In this document: positions 19,041-28,929 of the stretch, piece by piece | Layout of the letters: the number at the start of each line of letters is the position of its first letter | Numbering within the stretch: the first letter of the stretch is position 1 | Origin: Erinaceus europaeus | Taxonomy: Eukaryota; Chordata; Mammalia; Eulipotyphla; Erinaceidae | Assembly: GCF_950295315.1 (NCBI RefSeq) | Contig: NC_080171.1 | Location: 116,121,064-116,185,063 of the forward strand | Length of the DNA: 64,000 bases | Direction: 5' to 3' | Position numbers and translations under genes: made by a program | The notes under the pieces: generated by a model | Told to the model about the DNA's origin: nothing | Databases searched by the model: none | The model's input: only the letters and a program-made list of their open reading frames with translations

Positions 19041-19326
19041 TTTTAAAAAATATTTATTCTCTTTTGTTGCCCTTGTTTTATTATTGTCGTTGTTGTTGTT
19101 GTTATTATTATTGTTATTATTGCTGTTGTTGGATAGGACAGAGAAATGGAGAGAGGAGGGGAAGACAGAGAGGGGGAGGGAAAGATGGACACCTGCAGAC
19201 CTGCCTCACTGCCTGTGAAGCGACTCCCCGGCAGGTGGGAGCTGGGGGCTCGAACCGGGATCCTCACGCCGGTCCCTGCGCTTTGCGCCACCTGTGCTTA
19301 ACCCGTTGCGCTACTGCCCGACTCCC
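19041..19326 (-). mobile_element. SINE family A, full length
   Basis: Typical copy; AGAATA(T/C)AGATT flanks both sides (19028-19040 and 19327-19338). Confidence 0.9.
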
Positions 19327-19493
19327 AGAATACAGATTCTTATTCAAACATCCTAAGTAGAATACTAAACTTTTCTTATTTTAACTGGACTTCTTGTTCT
19401 GTGTGTTGCAGTAATGATTCAGGAGGTAGTTTAACAATGAAATTCTTGCTTTTTAAAGTTCATAGATACTTCTAGACTCTTAAGATGAAAACT

Positions 19494-19620
19494 ATGGAGA
19501 CAGCAAAATAACTTATTTGGATAGTGTGCTGCTCTGCCATGTGGGGGAAGTGTTGAAGGAAGAAGATTCCATGATGTGCGCTCCCTCCCTCTCTCTTTCC
19601 ACTTCTGTCTCTAGAAAGAA
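19494..19620 (+). mobile_element. SINE family F
   Basis: GACAGCAAAATAACTTATTTG, GGATAGTGTGCTGCTCTGCC and pyrimidine tract. Confidence 0.55.
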
Positions 19621-19626
19621 GGATTG

Positions 19627-19785
19627 TGTGGTGTAGGAGGTGGCGCAGTGGATAAAGCATGGAGCTCTCAAGCATGAGGTCCTGAGTTCAATCCCCCGCA
19701 GCACATGTACCAGAGTGATGTCTGGTTCTCTCTCCCCCCATCCCTCTCATTAACAAACAATAATAATAATAACAATTAAAAATAG
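19627..19785 (+). mobile_element. SINE family C, full length
   Basis: AGGAGGTGGCGCAGTGGATA, AGTTCAATCCCCCGCAGC, GTACCAGAGTGATGTCTGG. Confidence 0.9.
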
Positions 19786-19935
19786 TAAAAGAAGGAAGCT
19801 TGTGAAAAAGAGAAATCCCCACGTATATAAAACTCTTCAGAACATAATGTACAAGTTAATAGGCCCCCTAAAGACTTTTAAGATAAGTACCAGGAAAAAG
19901 CCTGTTCAAGACACTGGTTTAAGATCAGATAATTT

Positions 19936-20076
19936 AGCAGCCTGAGAGGTGGTGCACTGCCCATCAAGCATTGGACTCTCAAGCATTTAGTCCCAGATTC
20001 AATCCTGGACATTCCATATGCCATAGGGGTACTCTGGCTCGCTCTCTCTCCTTCTTTCTCATTAATAAGTAGATCT
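19936..20076 (+). mobile_element. SINE family C
   Basis: GAGAGGTGGTGCACTGCCCA, GATTCAATCCTGGACATTCC, CATTAATAAGTAGATCTT. Confidence 0.75.
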
Positions 20077-20200
20077 TGGGCTGGGTAGATAGCATAGAGG
20101 TTATACTGAAGACCTTCATGCCTGAGGGTCTCAGGTTCAATCCCCGAAGCCAGAGAGATGAGCAGTGTTCTAGCTAAAAATCAATACATGTTTTTAAAAA
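20077..20200 (+). mobile_element. SINE family D
   Basis: GGGTAGATAGCATAGAGGTT, CAGGTTCAATCCCCG, GAGCAGTGTTCTAGC. Confidence 0.8.
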
Positions 20201-20370
20201 TTGGATACTTAAAGTTTACATCTTAATTTAAAAATAGGAGATTATTTTATCTGTGGCTTTCTAGTATTGAGGTTTGTTTCCATGAGGTGGTTTCATGTAT
20301 CTGTTTTAAGTGTGCTGTTACTCCATTCAGAACCTCCTGTATCTGAATAAGCATGCTGACTTGTTTTTGT

Positions 20371-20488
20371 TTTTAGGAGCGCACTGCTCAGTTCTGGTTT
20401 ATGGTGGTACAGGGGATTGATTCTGGGACTTTGGAACCTCAGGCATGAGAATCTCTTTGCAGAATCATTATGCTACCTCCCTTGCCCT
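20371..20488 (-). mobile_element. SINE family D
   Basis: GCGCACTGCTCAGTTCTGG, GGAACCTCAGGCATGAGAAT, ATTATGCTACCTCCC. Confidence 0.85.
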
Positions 20489-20517
20489 TAATATGCTGTT
20501 TATTCTGCTAGTTTTTT

Positions 20518-20593
20518 CTTTTAATATTTGTTTTATTTATTTATTCCCTTTTGTTTCCCTTGTTGTAGTTATTATTGTTGTTGTTGTTGTTGG
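20518..20593 (-). mobile_element. SINE family A, tail end only
   Basis: ATTCCCTTTTGTTTCCCTTG and the GTT-rich stretch remain; body and head are absent. Confidence 0.7.
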
Positions 20594-21166
20594 TATTCTG
20601 CTGGTTTTATTTGGTTCATCTTGCTGGTTATTTTAAATTTTGTTCCAAAACTGCTTTCATTCCTCTGAAGAAAACCTCACACTGAATTATATTGTTTCTT
20701 TCACTCTATTTTAATAGTTTTCTACTCTGCAAGCTCTCAGCTCCTCTTTCTATGTGAAGTGCTTTCTGGAAGTCATTAGGTAGATAGGAGCAGGGTTGTG
20801 TGCGTAGAAGTTTGTACCATTTTCTTCCTAGTCAAGAGCCAGGTCTCTGGGGGCTAATGTCAGAAAACTAGAAAGTAGAGTCCCTGACCATAAGGACTGC
20901 TTCTGCACTGACTTAGGTTCTAACCACTGGCGCTACAAATACAAGCTCACATTTCAGATCTTAGAGTTGTAACTGCTTTTCATCTTTATCAATGCTGACT
21001 TAACGTTTATCATCAGCAGAGTGAAATAGTAGCATAACTTTATCATGTAATATTTTTAGTGTTGGAGTCACAGTTTGGTTCTGTGTAGTATACACAAAAC
21101 TCTATAAACATTTGTTGTATTCTGCCATGAACTGTTGTGATGAAGCAGCAAACGGAATTTAGGAAA
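20594..21166. other. Unique intron 1 sequence
   Basis: No repeat or coding feature recognised. Confidence 0.5.
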
Positions 21167-21258
21167 TTGAATGGAGAAATAGCTCACTGCCTCATGTGCG
21201 AGCCAAGCACCAGTATCACAGAGGAGCACCATGACACAGGGCAAGCTCTGGTGTGCAT
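21167..21258 (+). mobile_element. SINE family F, old fragment
   Basis: GGAGAAATAGCTCACTGCCTC and a degenerate remainder; passes into (GT)n. Confidence 0.45.
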
Positions 21259-21371
21259 GCGTGTGTGCGTGCGCGTGTGCGTGTGCGTGTGTGTGTGTGT
21301 ACACGCAGCAGGTGGGACTCAGTGTGTGTGTGTGTGTGTGTGTGTGTACACGCAGCAGGTGGGACTCAGTG
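21251..21371 (+). repeat. (GT)n with a duplicated 25-bp segment
   Basis: TACACGCAGCAGGTGGGACT and the following CAGTG occur at 21300-21324 and 21347-21371, separated by (GT)n. This is an imperfect tandem duplication of repeat plus flank. Confidence 0.85.
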
Positions 21372-21598
21372 CCTGTGCTACGAATTCATTGCTCCCGGAG
21401 GCCATCTTTTCTCCACTGTTACTGCTGCTGCTGTTGTTGGATAGGACAGAGAGATATTGAGAGAGGAGGGGAAGACAGCCAGGAGGAGAAAAAGATAGAC
21501 ACCTGTTGATGCAAAACCCCCTGCAGGTGGTGGGGGGATCCTTGTGCTGGTCCTTGAGCTTCGCTCCATACACGCTTAGCCCACTGTGCTACCCCTCC
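21372..21598 (-). mobile_element. SINE family E, 3' module partly replaced
   Basis: Keeps the inner module (TGCTCCCGGAGGCCATC) and an A-like body with a deletion; the start of the module has merged with the GT repeat. Confidence 0.7.
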
Positions 21599-21717
21599 TA
21601 TGTATATAGGTTTTAAAATTTTATTAATATTTTAGATCTTATAGATGAAAAACGATTTTGCTTTAGCTACATTTTTGCATACCTTATTTTATGAATAGGG
21701 TGGAATAGTTCTCTATT

Positions 21718-21885
21718 TTTGTCATCACTGGGGCTTCACGACTTTGGGCTCACTTTTGTCAGATAGCAGGGGTGAGATCCCATAGTACTGAAGCACCCCC
21801 AGTGCCATGGGAGCCAAGGACTTGGACCTGAATCATATGCATGGCAAAAGTAGGTGCCTTCCCAGGCAAACCGTCTCAGCAACCT
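21718..21885 (-). mobile_element. Degenerate SINE-like segment
   Basis: CATCACTGGGGCTTCACGAC and a GGACTTGGACCTGAATC B-box-like stretch. Confidence 0.35.
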
Positions 21886-22018
21886 GCTTTTCTTATTTTT
21901 AGAAGCCACTGACAATTTCTCTTTCTAATATGTAGGTGCTTTTAAGGAAGTTAAGCCTTTATCACACACTCAGGTTTTTCCAGTTTTTTGGTTATTTTTT
22001 ATGTTGTCTACGGTATTT

Positions 22019-22227
22019 TTAAAGTCTTTTTATTTACTTATTATTGGGTAGAGACAGAAATTGAGAGGGAAAGGGAAGATAGCAAGAATGAGACAGAGAG
22101 ACACCTGCAGCCCTATTTCACCACTCGTGAAGCTTTCCCCCTGCAGGTGGGGATCAGGGGCTTGAACCTGGGTCCTTGCGCAAACATTGTAACGTGCGCT
22201 TAGCCAGTTGCACCACCGCCTGGCCCC
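22019..22227 (-). mobile_element. SINE family B, full length
   Basis: GGGTAGAGACAGAAATTGAG, AAGCTTTCCCCCTGCAGG, GGCTTGAACCTGGGTCC. Confidence 0.9.
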
Positions 22228-22261
22228 TGTGGTGTTTTTTTCATGTAGGAAGTTTAAAATT

Positions 22262-22384
22262 TACTTTTTGAAAGAAAGAGAGGAGAGAACCTGGTTATTG
22301 CCCTGATATTACCTTGTCGCATGCCATGCTGGTGACCCAGCTCGGGGCCTCATGCTTGAGAGTCCAGTCATAGCTGCACCTGCA
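22262..22384 (-). mobile_element. SINE family C, old copy
   Basis: AAAGAGAGGAGAGAACCTGG, CATGCTTGAGAGTCCAGTC. Confidence 0.6.
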
Positions 22385-22657
22385 CCTTGGTGTCTGAAGG
22401 GCAGTAAGATATACAGCAGGACACAAAGAAGTAGGACTAGAGCAGATGAGAATAGGGACCCTCGGGTGGGAAGAGGAAATCTATTTTAGGGATGATCCTG
22501 GGCCCCACAACTTTAGTAAACATTGCTTGAGCTTGATTGCTCACATGGAAGCGGACTAGAAGTCTTGTCTGGGAAGATGGTGTCGGAGTTAAGAACAGAA
22601 CTAGAATGCCAGATTAGGGCAGAGCGTAGCTTCCAAACTTGAAAAAAATACACATAT

Positions 22658-22770
22658 AGTATTTATTATTTTACCAAAGCACCGGTCAGCTCTGGTTTAT
22701 GGTGGCGCTGGGATTCCAGAGCCTCAAGCATGAACGTCCTTTGCATTACCACCATACTCTCTCTCTGGCC
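22658..22770 (-). mobile_element. SINE family D
   Basis: AAAGCACCGGTCAGCTCTGG, GAGCCTCAAGCATGAACGTC; lacks the TTGAACCTGG block. Confidence 0.75.
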
Positions 22771-22839
22771 CTTATTTACATTTTTGTGGCGCTTGGGCCT
22801 AATGCATATGTGATTTAATTACTTCTCAGCCAGTCTTCT

Positions 22840-23063
22840 TTTGTTGTTGTTGTCGTCGCTGTTGTTGGATAGGACAGAGAAATCAAGAGAGGAGGGGAAG
22901 ACAGAGGGGGGGAGAGAAAGAGAGACACCTGCAGACCTGCTTCACCGCTTGTGAAGCGACCCGTTTGCAGGTGGAGAGCAGGGGGCTCGAACCTGGATCC
23001 TTACATGGGTCCTTGTGCTTTCCGCCATGTGCACTTAACCTGCTGTGCTACCACCGGGCCCCC
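22840..23063 (-). mobile_element. SINE family A, short tail
   Basis: Flanked by CAGCCA(G/A)TCTT (22829-22839 and after 23063). Body typical; head ends GCTACCACCGGGCCCC. Confidence 0.85.
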
Positions 23064-23179
23064 TCAGCCAATCTTTTTAGACAGAAAGAGCAAGAGGGAG
23101 GTAGGCCTCATAGCACTGGAGCCCTCTTGTGTATGCCTCTCCTGCAGCTCTCCATCCCCCAGCAGTAATCAAGGGTTCG

Positions 23180-23395
23180 GATCTCTTCACAGCATCAGTA
23201 AGATTGTTGATTTCACTTTTTAAATTTAAGTCACGTGCTAAAAAGTATATCTCATTTGGTTTAGATTTGCATTTCCCTAACAAGGTGATTTAATTGATTA
23301 AGGATCTTTCTAATGCATTTATTAGTGATTTGGTCATCTTTGAAGAAATGCATCAATTCTTTTCATATATATGCATTCTCTTCCTCCACCCTTGG
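23180..23395 (-). mobile_element. Ancient L1 fragment
   Basis: ATTTGCATTTCCCTAACAAG followed by CATTTATTAGTGATTTGG resembles reversed L1 ORF2 3' sequence. Very diverged. Confidence 0.45.
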
Positions 23396-23429
23396 TCATC
23401 GCAGGCTAAACTGCTCTGTGCTGACTTTT

Positions 23430-23560
23430 TCAGATAGAGATAGAGAAACCATTCCGCTGAGGCTTTTTTTTTTTTTTTTAATGTGATTGATGGGAGCTGA
23501 GCTTTAATCTGGGTCATGCACATGTCACAGCAGTACACCCAAGCAAGCTATTTTACTGGC
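23430..23560 (-). mobile_element. Degenerate SINE, C-like
   Basis: CAGATAGAGATAGAGAAACC and GAGCTGAGCTTTAATCTGGG; includes a T15 run. Confidence 0.4.
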
Positions 23561-23606
23561 CTTTCCTGTATTTTTTTTTTTCCATCAAGACTTAAAAAAA
23601 AGAAAA

Positions 23607-23806
23607 CTTCTATTATTTATTGAATAGAGGTAGAAATCGAGAGGGGAAGGGGAGATGGCAAAAAAGAGAGAGACAGAGAGAGACTGAGACCTGCAGCACT
23701 ACTTCACCACTCATGGAGCTTTCCTCCTACAGGTGGGCCTGGGGGCTTGAACCTGGATGCATTGCAACATATGCAGTCAACCAGGTGTGCTGCTTCCCGG
23801 CTGGCC
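23607..23806 (-). mobile_element. SINE family B
   Basis: GGTAGAAATCGAGAGGGGAA, GGCTTGAACCTGGATGC, ACCAGGTGTGCTGCTTCC. Confidence 0.85.
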
Positions 23807-23999
23807 CAGCTTCATTAAGACTTTTTTCTTTTGAAGACTTTTTTTTTTTTTTTTAAACTGGAGCACCTCACCATCATTACTGGGGCAAGAGAATAAACTC
23901 TAGGATCTGCTGATGTTAGGAATACATCTGCCCTTGAGCACGTTCCCGAGCCACAAAACTTAACTCTTTTTAGTACAGAGGTTTCTCCCAGTTCCTGCT

Positions 24000-24890
24000 C
24001 CCACATGACATGGCCTCATTCATCACTGACCCCCACTAGACCCTGCTTCGGAGGCGATCCTACATGAACACATTAGAACCCAAGTCCATAAGACCTTTGC
24101 TGGGCCTTGTGAGTTCAGACAAATGTGTAATGATAGGAATCTTCCATTAAGATGTCATGCAAAAATATTCGCACCGCTTCCCCAAACTCGTTGTGATTAG
24201 GACTTTGGATTCAAGCATTAAGTTCCGAGTTCAGTCCCTAAGGTCACATGTGCCAGAGTGATACGTGGATTCTTTCTCCCTTCTCTTTCCCATTAGTAAA
24301 TAAATAAAAATAAATCTTTAAAAGAAAAAAAAACACAAAAAAAAAACCTGTGTTTCTATTTACTTCTTCCGCCAACCTCCAACCCTGACAACTGCTGTTT
24401 CAAAAGTTGGAATTTTCCAGAATGTTACAGAGTTGAAATCACAGACTCTGTAATCTTTGATTTCTTTTACTTATCAATATAAAAGGCATTAAAAGGTATT
24501 GGCTTCCTTGGTGCCATTCGGTGACTTTATAACCACACTTTAGCCATTCACCCACTAAACGCATCTTGCTTCCAATTTCTGGTAATTATGAATACATTTT
24601 TTCACTACAAAGTGTGTGTGTAACATAAGTTTTCAAGTTCTTTGGGTAAATACCAAGGAACCCAGCTTATTGGGTCATATAGTAGGTATATGTTTATTTG
24701 TCTTTTTAAAGAAACTGCCAGTTTCCAGAGTAACTGTACCATTTAACATTTCCACCAGCAAAGAGTTTCTGTGACATCCTCACCAGTACTTGGTGGTGTT
24801 AGTGTTCTGAATATTTAGGCCATCCTAGTAGATGCTTTTGTCTATTTCTCAGCTGTCCATTTGTTGTTGAATTGCAGGAGTTCTTCTTCT
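24000..24890 (-). mobile_element. Ancient L1, 3' part, split by a C element
   Basis: TTTCCAGAATGTTACAGAGT, GTTCTTTGGGTAAATACCAAG and GTTTCCAGAGTAACTGTACC match the reversed 3' region of old mammalian L1 elements. A C element sits at 24193-24325. Continues at 25286. Confidence 0.8.
24193..24325 (+). mobile_element. SINE family C inserted in ancient L1
   Basis: TTTGGATTCAAGCATTAAG, GAGTTCAGTCCC, GTGCCAGAGTGATACG. Confidence 0.75.
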
Positions 24891-25219
24891 TTTTTTTTAA
24901 AAGATTTTACGGTGAAGCAGGTCTGCAGGTGTCTGTCTTTCTCTCCTCCTCTCTGTCTTCCCCATCTCTCTCCATTTCTCTCTGTCCTATCCAACAATGA
25001 CAACAACAATAATAACTACAACAATAAAACAACAAGGGCAACAAAAGGGAATAAATAAATAAAATAAATATTAAAAAAAAGAAAAAAAAGATTTTATTTA
25101 TTTATGAGAAAGATAGGAGGAGAGAGAAAGAACCAGACATCACTCTGGCACATGTGCTGCCGGGGATCGAACCCGGGACCTCCAAAGCTTTACCATTACA
25201 CCACTTCTGGGACCACAGG
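24886..25219 (-). mobile_element. SINE family C with a family A fragment in its tail
   Basis: C body 25089-25219 (GACATCACTCTGGCACATG, GGGGATCGAACCCGGGACC). The A insert splits the T-rich tail; AAAAGATTTTA occurs on both sides. Confidence 0.8.
24910..25085 (+). mobile_element. SINE family A, 5'-truncated at CGGTGAAGCAGG
   Basis: Lacks the whole tRNA-like head but has tail and target duplication AAAAGATTTTA, so truncation occurred at insertion. Confidence 0.9.
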
Positions 25220-25228
25220 AGTTCTTTA

Positions 25229-25275
25229 ACACATGCTCTCAACCAGGTGCGCCACCCCCAGCCCCGCCCCACCCC
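25229..25275 (-). mobile_element. Tailless insertion of a family B 5' head fragment
   Basis: 47 bp between two copies of GAGTTCTTTA (25219-25228, 25276-25285). Minus strand reads GGGGCTGGGGGTGGCGCACC then TGGTTGAGAGCATGTGT, the first part of the B head, stopping near the anticodon-loop position with no A tail. Confidence 0.7.
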
Positions 25276-25285
25276 GAGTTCTTTA

Positions 25286-25457
25286 TATACTTTAGTTATT
25301 CATCTCTTGTCAGATACGTGACTTAGACACATCTTCTCCCAGTCTGTGGGGTTCCTTTTTCACTATGGTGTCATTTGATGCCCAACAGTTTTTAATTCTG
25401 CTAGATTCTGACTGAATCTGCTCTTCCATTGTTGCTTTTGCTTTTGATGTCAACATT
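25286..25457 (-). mobile_element. Ancient L1, ORF2 part
   Basis: TATACTTTAGTTATTCATCTC, TTCTCCCAGTCTGTGG and TTGCTTTTGCTTTTGATGTC are reversed L1 ORF2; continues the element starting at 24000. Confidence 0.8.
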
Positions 25458-25862
25458 TAAGGGCCCAGGAGATAGCTAGCTCTCGGCTAAAGAGTGTTCC
25501 CTTGGTGGTGGCGCAGTGGATGAAGCACTGGACTCTCAAGCATGAGGTCCTAAGTTTGATCCCTGGCAGCACATGTACCAGAGTGATGTCTGGTTCTTTC
25601 TCTCTCTCTTCCCCCCCCCCATCTTTCTCATTAATAAATAAAATCTAAAAAAAAATATATTAAAAATTCTTTATAAAAAAAAAAAAAGAGTGCAACCTTT
25701 CCTATGTCTGAGGACTTGGGCTTGAACCCTGGACTGCCGCCACACAGCAGCGCCTTGCCTAGGAGATGCTGCTTGAGTGGTGAAGCTGTGCTGGGGTGCC
25801 TTACCTTCTTTCTGTCTCTCCCTCTCTGCCTTGCACCTGCTATCTGAAAAAAAAAATTTTTT
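25458..25862 (+). mobile_element. Old SINE split by a younger C element
   Basis: Halves 25458-25497 (CCAGGAGATAGCTAGCTCTC) and 25687-25862 (GGGCTTGAACCCTGGACTGC) surround C at 25501-25670. AAAGAGTG is duplicated. Confidence 0.6.
25501..25670 (+). mobile_element. SINE family C, young copy
   Basis: GGTGGTGGCGCAGTGGATGA, ACCAGAGTGATGTCTGG, CATTAATAAATAAAATC. Confidence 0.9.
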
Positions 25863-26220
25863 TAAAGAAGTCTACCAGGTTGCTAGGAGCATTGACACCA
25901 TGTAGGTATGAAGTCCCAGTGGAGTCCTGATAGGGAGAAAAAGAAAAAAAAAGAAAACAAAAATCACCGTGAAGTCCAAGATCATGAGGAATTTCAGTCC
26001 TTATGCTTCTTTCCTAAGGGTTTATTAGTTATGGCTCCACCCTGTTTTGGTAGTCGCTGGGGCTTCATCACTCCAGGATGCTTCTATCCGAGAGAGACAA
26101 AAGGTAGACAAGGAGCACGTCAACACTGAAACTTTCTTTCCAGCACACGAAAAAGCAGACGTGCTAAGTGAGCTGTCTCTGTAGTTTTAGCTCTTAATTT
26201 AGATCTTTGAGGTTTTTTTT
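25863..26220. other. Mostly unrecognised intron 1 sequence; ancient L1 near the end
   Basis: TAGTTTTAGCTCTTAATTTAG (26183-26203) matches reversed L1 ORF2 and continues the element at 24000-25457. Confidence 0.5.
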
Positions 26221-26421
26221 TAATTATTTTATTTTTATTTGTTTATTTTGGATAGAGATTAAGAAATAAGGAAAAGAGAAGGAGAGAGGGAGGGAGGGAG
26301 AAATAGAAAGACATACCTGCAGCACTTATGAAACTTTCCTCCTACAGCTGGGGACTGGGTTCTTGAATCCAGCTCCTTGTGCTGTCAAGTGTGTGCTAAG
26401 CCTGATGCACCACTGTCTGCC
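26221..26421 (-). mobile_element. SINE family B
   Basis: GGATAGAGATTAAGAAATAAG, CCTGCAGCACTTATGAAAC, TGATGCACCACTGTCTGC. Confidence 0.75.
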
Positions 26422-26455
26422 CTCTGATTTTATTTAATTTATTTTTTTAATTTCT

Positions 26456-27385
26456 TTAATTTCTTTTTTTTTATTAAAGAAAAGATTAATTAACAAAACC
26501 ATAGGGTAGGAGGGGTACAACTCCACACAATTCCCACCACCCAATCTCCATATCCTACCCCCTCCCCTGATAGCTTTCCCATTCTCTATCCCTCTGGGAG
26601 CATGGACCCAGGGTCATTGAGGGTTGCAGAAGGTGGAAGGTCTGGCTTCTGTAATTGCTTCCCCGCTGAACATGGGTGTTGACTGGTCGGTCCATACTCC
26701 CAGTCTGCCTCTCTCTTTCCCTAGTAAGGTGTGTCTCTGGGGAAGCTGAGCTCCAGGACACATTGGTGGAGTCTTCAGTCCAGGGAAGTCTGGCCGGCAT
26801 CCTGATGACACCTGGAACCTGGTGACTGAAAAGAGAGTTAACATACAAAGCCAAACAAATTGTTGAGCAATCCTGGACCCAAAGCTTGGAAAAGTGGAGA
26901 GGAAGTATTAGGGAGGTACTCACTGCAAACTCTAGTGTACTTCTGCTTTCTTACTTTGGTGCCATACTCCAAACTCAGTCAATTTCTGCTTTGTGTTTCT
27001 ACTTCTTTTTTTTTTTTTTTTTTTACATGCATAACATCCCCCAGATTCCCATTTAACAATACAACCCCCACTATTTCATTCATCATTTTTCATGGACCTG
27101 TATTCTCCCCACCCACCCACCCACTCCAGAGTCTTTTACTTTGGTGTAATACTCCAATTCCATTTCAGGTTCGACTTGTGTTTTCTTTTCTAATCTTGTT
27201 TTTCAACTTCGGCCTGAGAGTGAGATCATCCCATACTCATCTTTCTGTTTCTGACTTATTTCACTCAACATGAATTTTTCAAGGTCCATCCAAGATCGGC
27301 TGAAAACGGTGAAGTCACCATTTTTTACAGCTGAGTAGTATTCCATTGTGTATATATACCACAACTTGCTCAGCCACTCATCTGT
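26456..27385 (-). mobile_element. 5'-truncated L1 with an extended 3' end containing element X
   Basis: A 930-bp insertion flanked by a 31-bp identical AT-rich repeat (26425-26455, 27386-27416). Minus-strand order: end of ORF2 and L1 3' UTR (27385-27025), an A run (27024-27005), about 180 nt ending CTCTCTTTTCAG (26826), then the X 3' sequence to the tail. It sits inside an older L1 3' end that resumes at 27417. Confidence 0.75.
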
Positions 27386-27416
27386 TGATTTTATTTAATT
27401 TATTTTTTTAATTTCT

Positions 27417-27600
27417 AGATTGGGGGATTAATGGTTTACAGTCAACAGTAAAATACAATAGTTTGTACATGCGTAACATTTCTGATTTGCATATAATCAA
27501 TAATTCAACCCCCACTAGGTCCTGCTGTGCCATCATGTTTCAGGACCTGAGCCCCCCCCCCCCCCCCCCCCCGTATCAAAGTCTTTGACTTTATTTTTTT
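27417..27600 (-). mobile_element. L1 3' UTR, older copy, with C23 run
   Basis: GATTGGGGGATTAATGGTTT and TTTGTACATGCGTAACATTTC are the reversed L1 terminus; the C run is at 27550-27572. Confidence 0.8.
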
Positions 27601-27750
27601 TAAACGAATGTTTATATTTAGTACAAGGTAAAGGACCAGCCAGTGCTTTAGCATGAGAATAGTTTTCCCAGCACCATTTGGAGAAAAAAAAGGTTCAATT
27701 TTGAATAACCTGCACATTTTTACTAAAAATCACCTACTATAGGTATGAGG
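27601..27750 (-). mobile_element. Ancient L1, ORF2 part
   Basis: TTTCCCAGCACCATTTGGAG and AAAAATCACCTACTATAGG match reversed L1 ORF2; same element as 24000-25457. Confidence 0.7.
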
Positions 27751-27768
27751 GTTTATTTTATTTTATTT

Positions 27769-28058
27769 TATTGGCTTTCAGGGTTATTGCCTCCACTGCT
27801 CCTGGAGGTTATTTTTTTCCCTTCTGTTGCCCTTGTTTATTGTTCTTGTTATTATCGTTGTTGGACAGGACAAAGAGAAATCAAGAGAGGAAGGGAAGAT
27901 AGAGGGGGGAATAATAATAGACATCTGCAGACCTGCTTCACTGCCTGTGAAGCGACTCCCCTGCAGGTGAGGAGCTGGGGTCTCCACCCGGGATCCTTAT
28001 GCCGGTCCTTGCGCTTTGTACTGTGTGTACTTAACCCGCTGCGCTACCGCCCGATCCC
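27769..28058 (-). mobile_element. SINE family E, shortened module
   Basis: TTCAGGGTTATTGCCTCCAC with TCCTGGAGG, then A-like body to CGCTACCGCCCGATCCC. Confidence 0.85.
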
Positions 28059-28069
28059 TGTTTTATTTT

Positions 28070-28181
28070 ATTTTTATCAGAACCTTGCTCAGCTCTCGTT
28101 TATTCCGGTGTCAGGGATTGAACCTGGGGCCTCAAAGTCTCATGTCTTTTTGCATACCAATTTGCTATCTTCATAGCCCCA
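28070..28181 (-). mobile_element. SINE family D
   Basis: TATCAGAACCTTGCTCAGC, GGGATTGAACCTGGGGCC. Confidence 0.8.
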
Positions 28182-28189
28182 CATACATG

Positions 28190-28462
28190 GCTTTTATTAC
28201 TTTATTATTATTACTATTATTATTTGTCAAGCTATTATTTCAAATTTTTTGATTAATGGTTGTTACTTTAGCTTTGTAGTGAATTTTGCTGTATAATTGG
28301 AATTGTGAGTACCCAAACTCTGGTACTCTTTTCCAGGAATATTTTGATTACCTTGGGTCCCCTTGAAAGTTCTTCAAAATTGAAGTTTTGATAGGGATGT
28401 ATTCTTTGGTGAATTTTAGTGTATAAGTCTTAATCCATCATTACAGGTGTCTTTTTCTTTCT
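28190..28462 (-). mobile_element. Ancient L1, ORF2 part
   Basis: TTACTTTAGCTTTGTAGTGA and TTGATTACCTTGGGTCCCC are reversed ORF2 of old L1. Confidence 0.75.
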
Positions 28463-28769
28463 TTTTTTCTTTAATAGTAAGCTTTCTTTTTATTTATTTA
28501 TTTATTCCTTTTTGTTGCCCTTGTTGTTTTATTGTTGTAGTAATTGATGTCATTGTTGTTGGATAGGACAGAGAGAAATGGAGAGAGGAGAGGAAGACAG
28601 AGAGGCAGTGAGAAAGATAGACAGATAGACACCTGCAGACCTACTTCACCACTTGTGAAGCAACTTCCCTGCAGGTGGGGAGCCGGGGGCTAGAACCGGG
28701 ATCCTTAGGCTGTTCCTCGTGCTCTGCGCCACCTGCGCTTAACCCCGCTGCGCTGCTGCCCGACTCCCA
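28463..28769 (-). mobile_element. SINE family A inserted in ancient L1
   Basis: TCTTTTTCTTTCTT flanks both ends (28449-28462, 28770-28783). Typical body; head GCTGCTGCCCGACTCCC. Confidence 0.9.
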
Positions 28770-28783
28770 TCTTTTTCTTTCTT

Positions 28784-28926
28784 ATTCTCTTTTTCCTACT
28801 CATTCATTCTGGTAGGGAGGAAAGAGAGAAAGACTAGAGCATCACGGGCGTATGCAGTGTCAGAGGTTGAACTCAGGTCCTTGAATCTGAGAATCCAGTG
28901 TATCAATGCTCCACCTCCTGGACCAT
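28784..28926 (-). mobile_element. SINE family C, old copy
   Basis: GGAAAGAGAGAAAGACTAGA, GAGGTTGAACTCAGGTCC, CTCCACCTCCTGGACC. Confidence 0.7.
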
Positions 28927-28929
28927 AGG

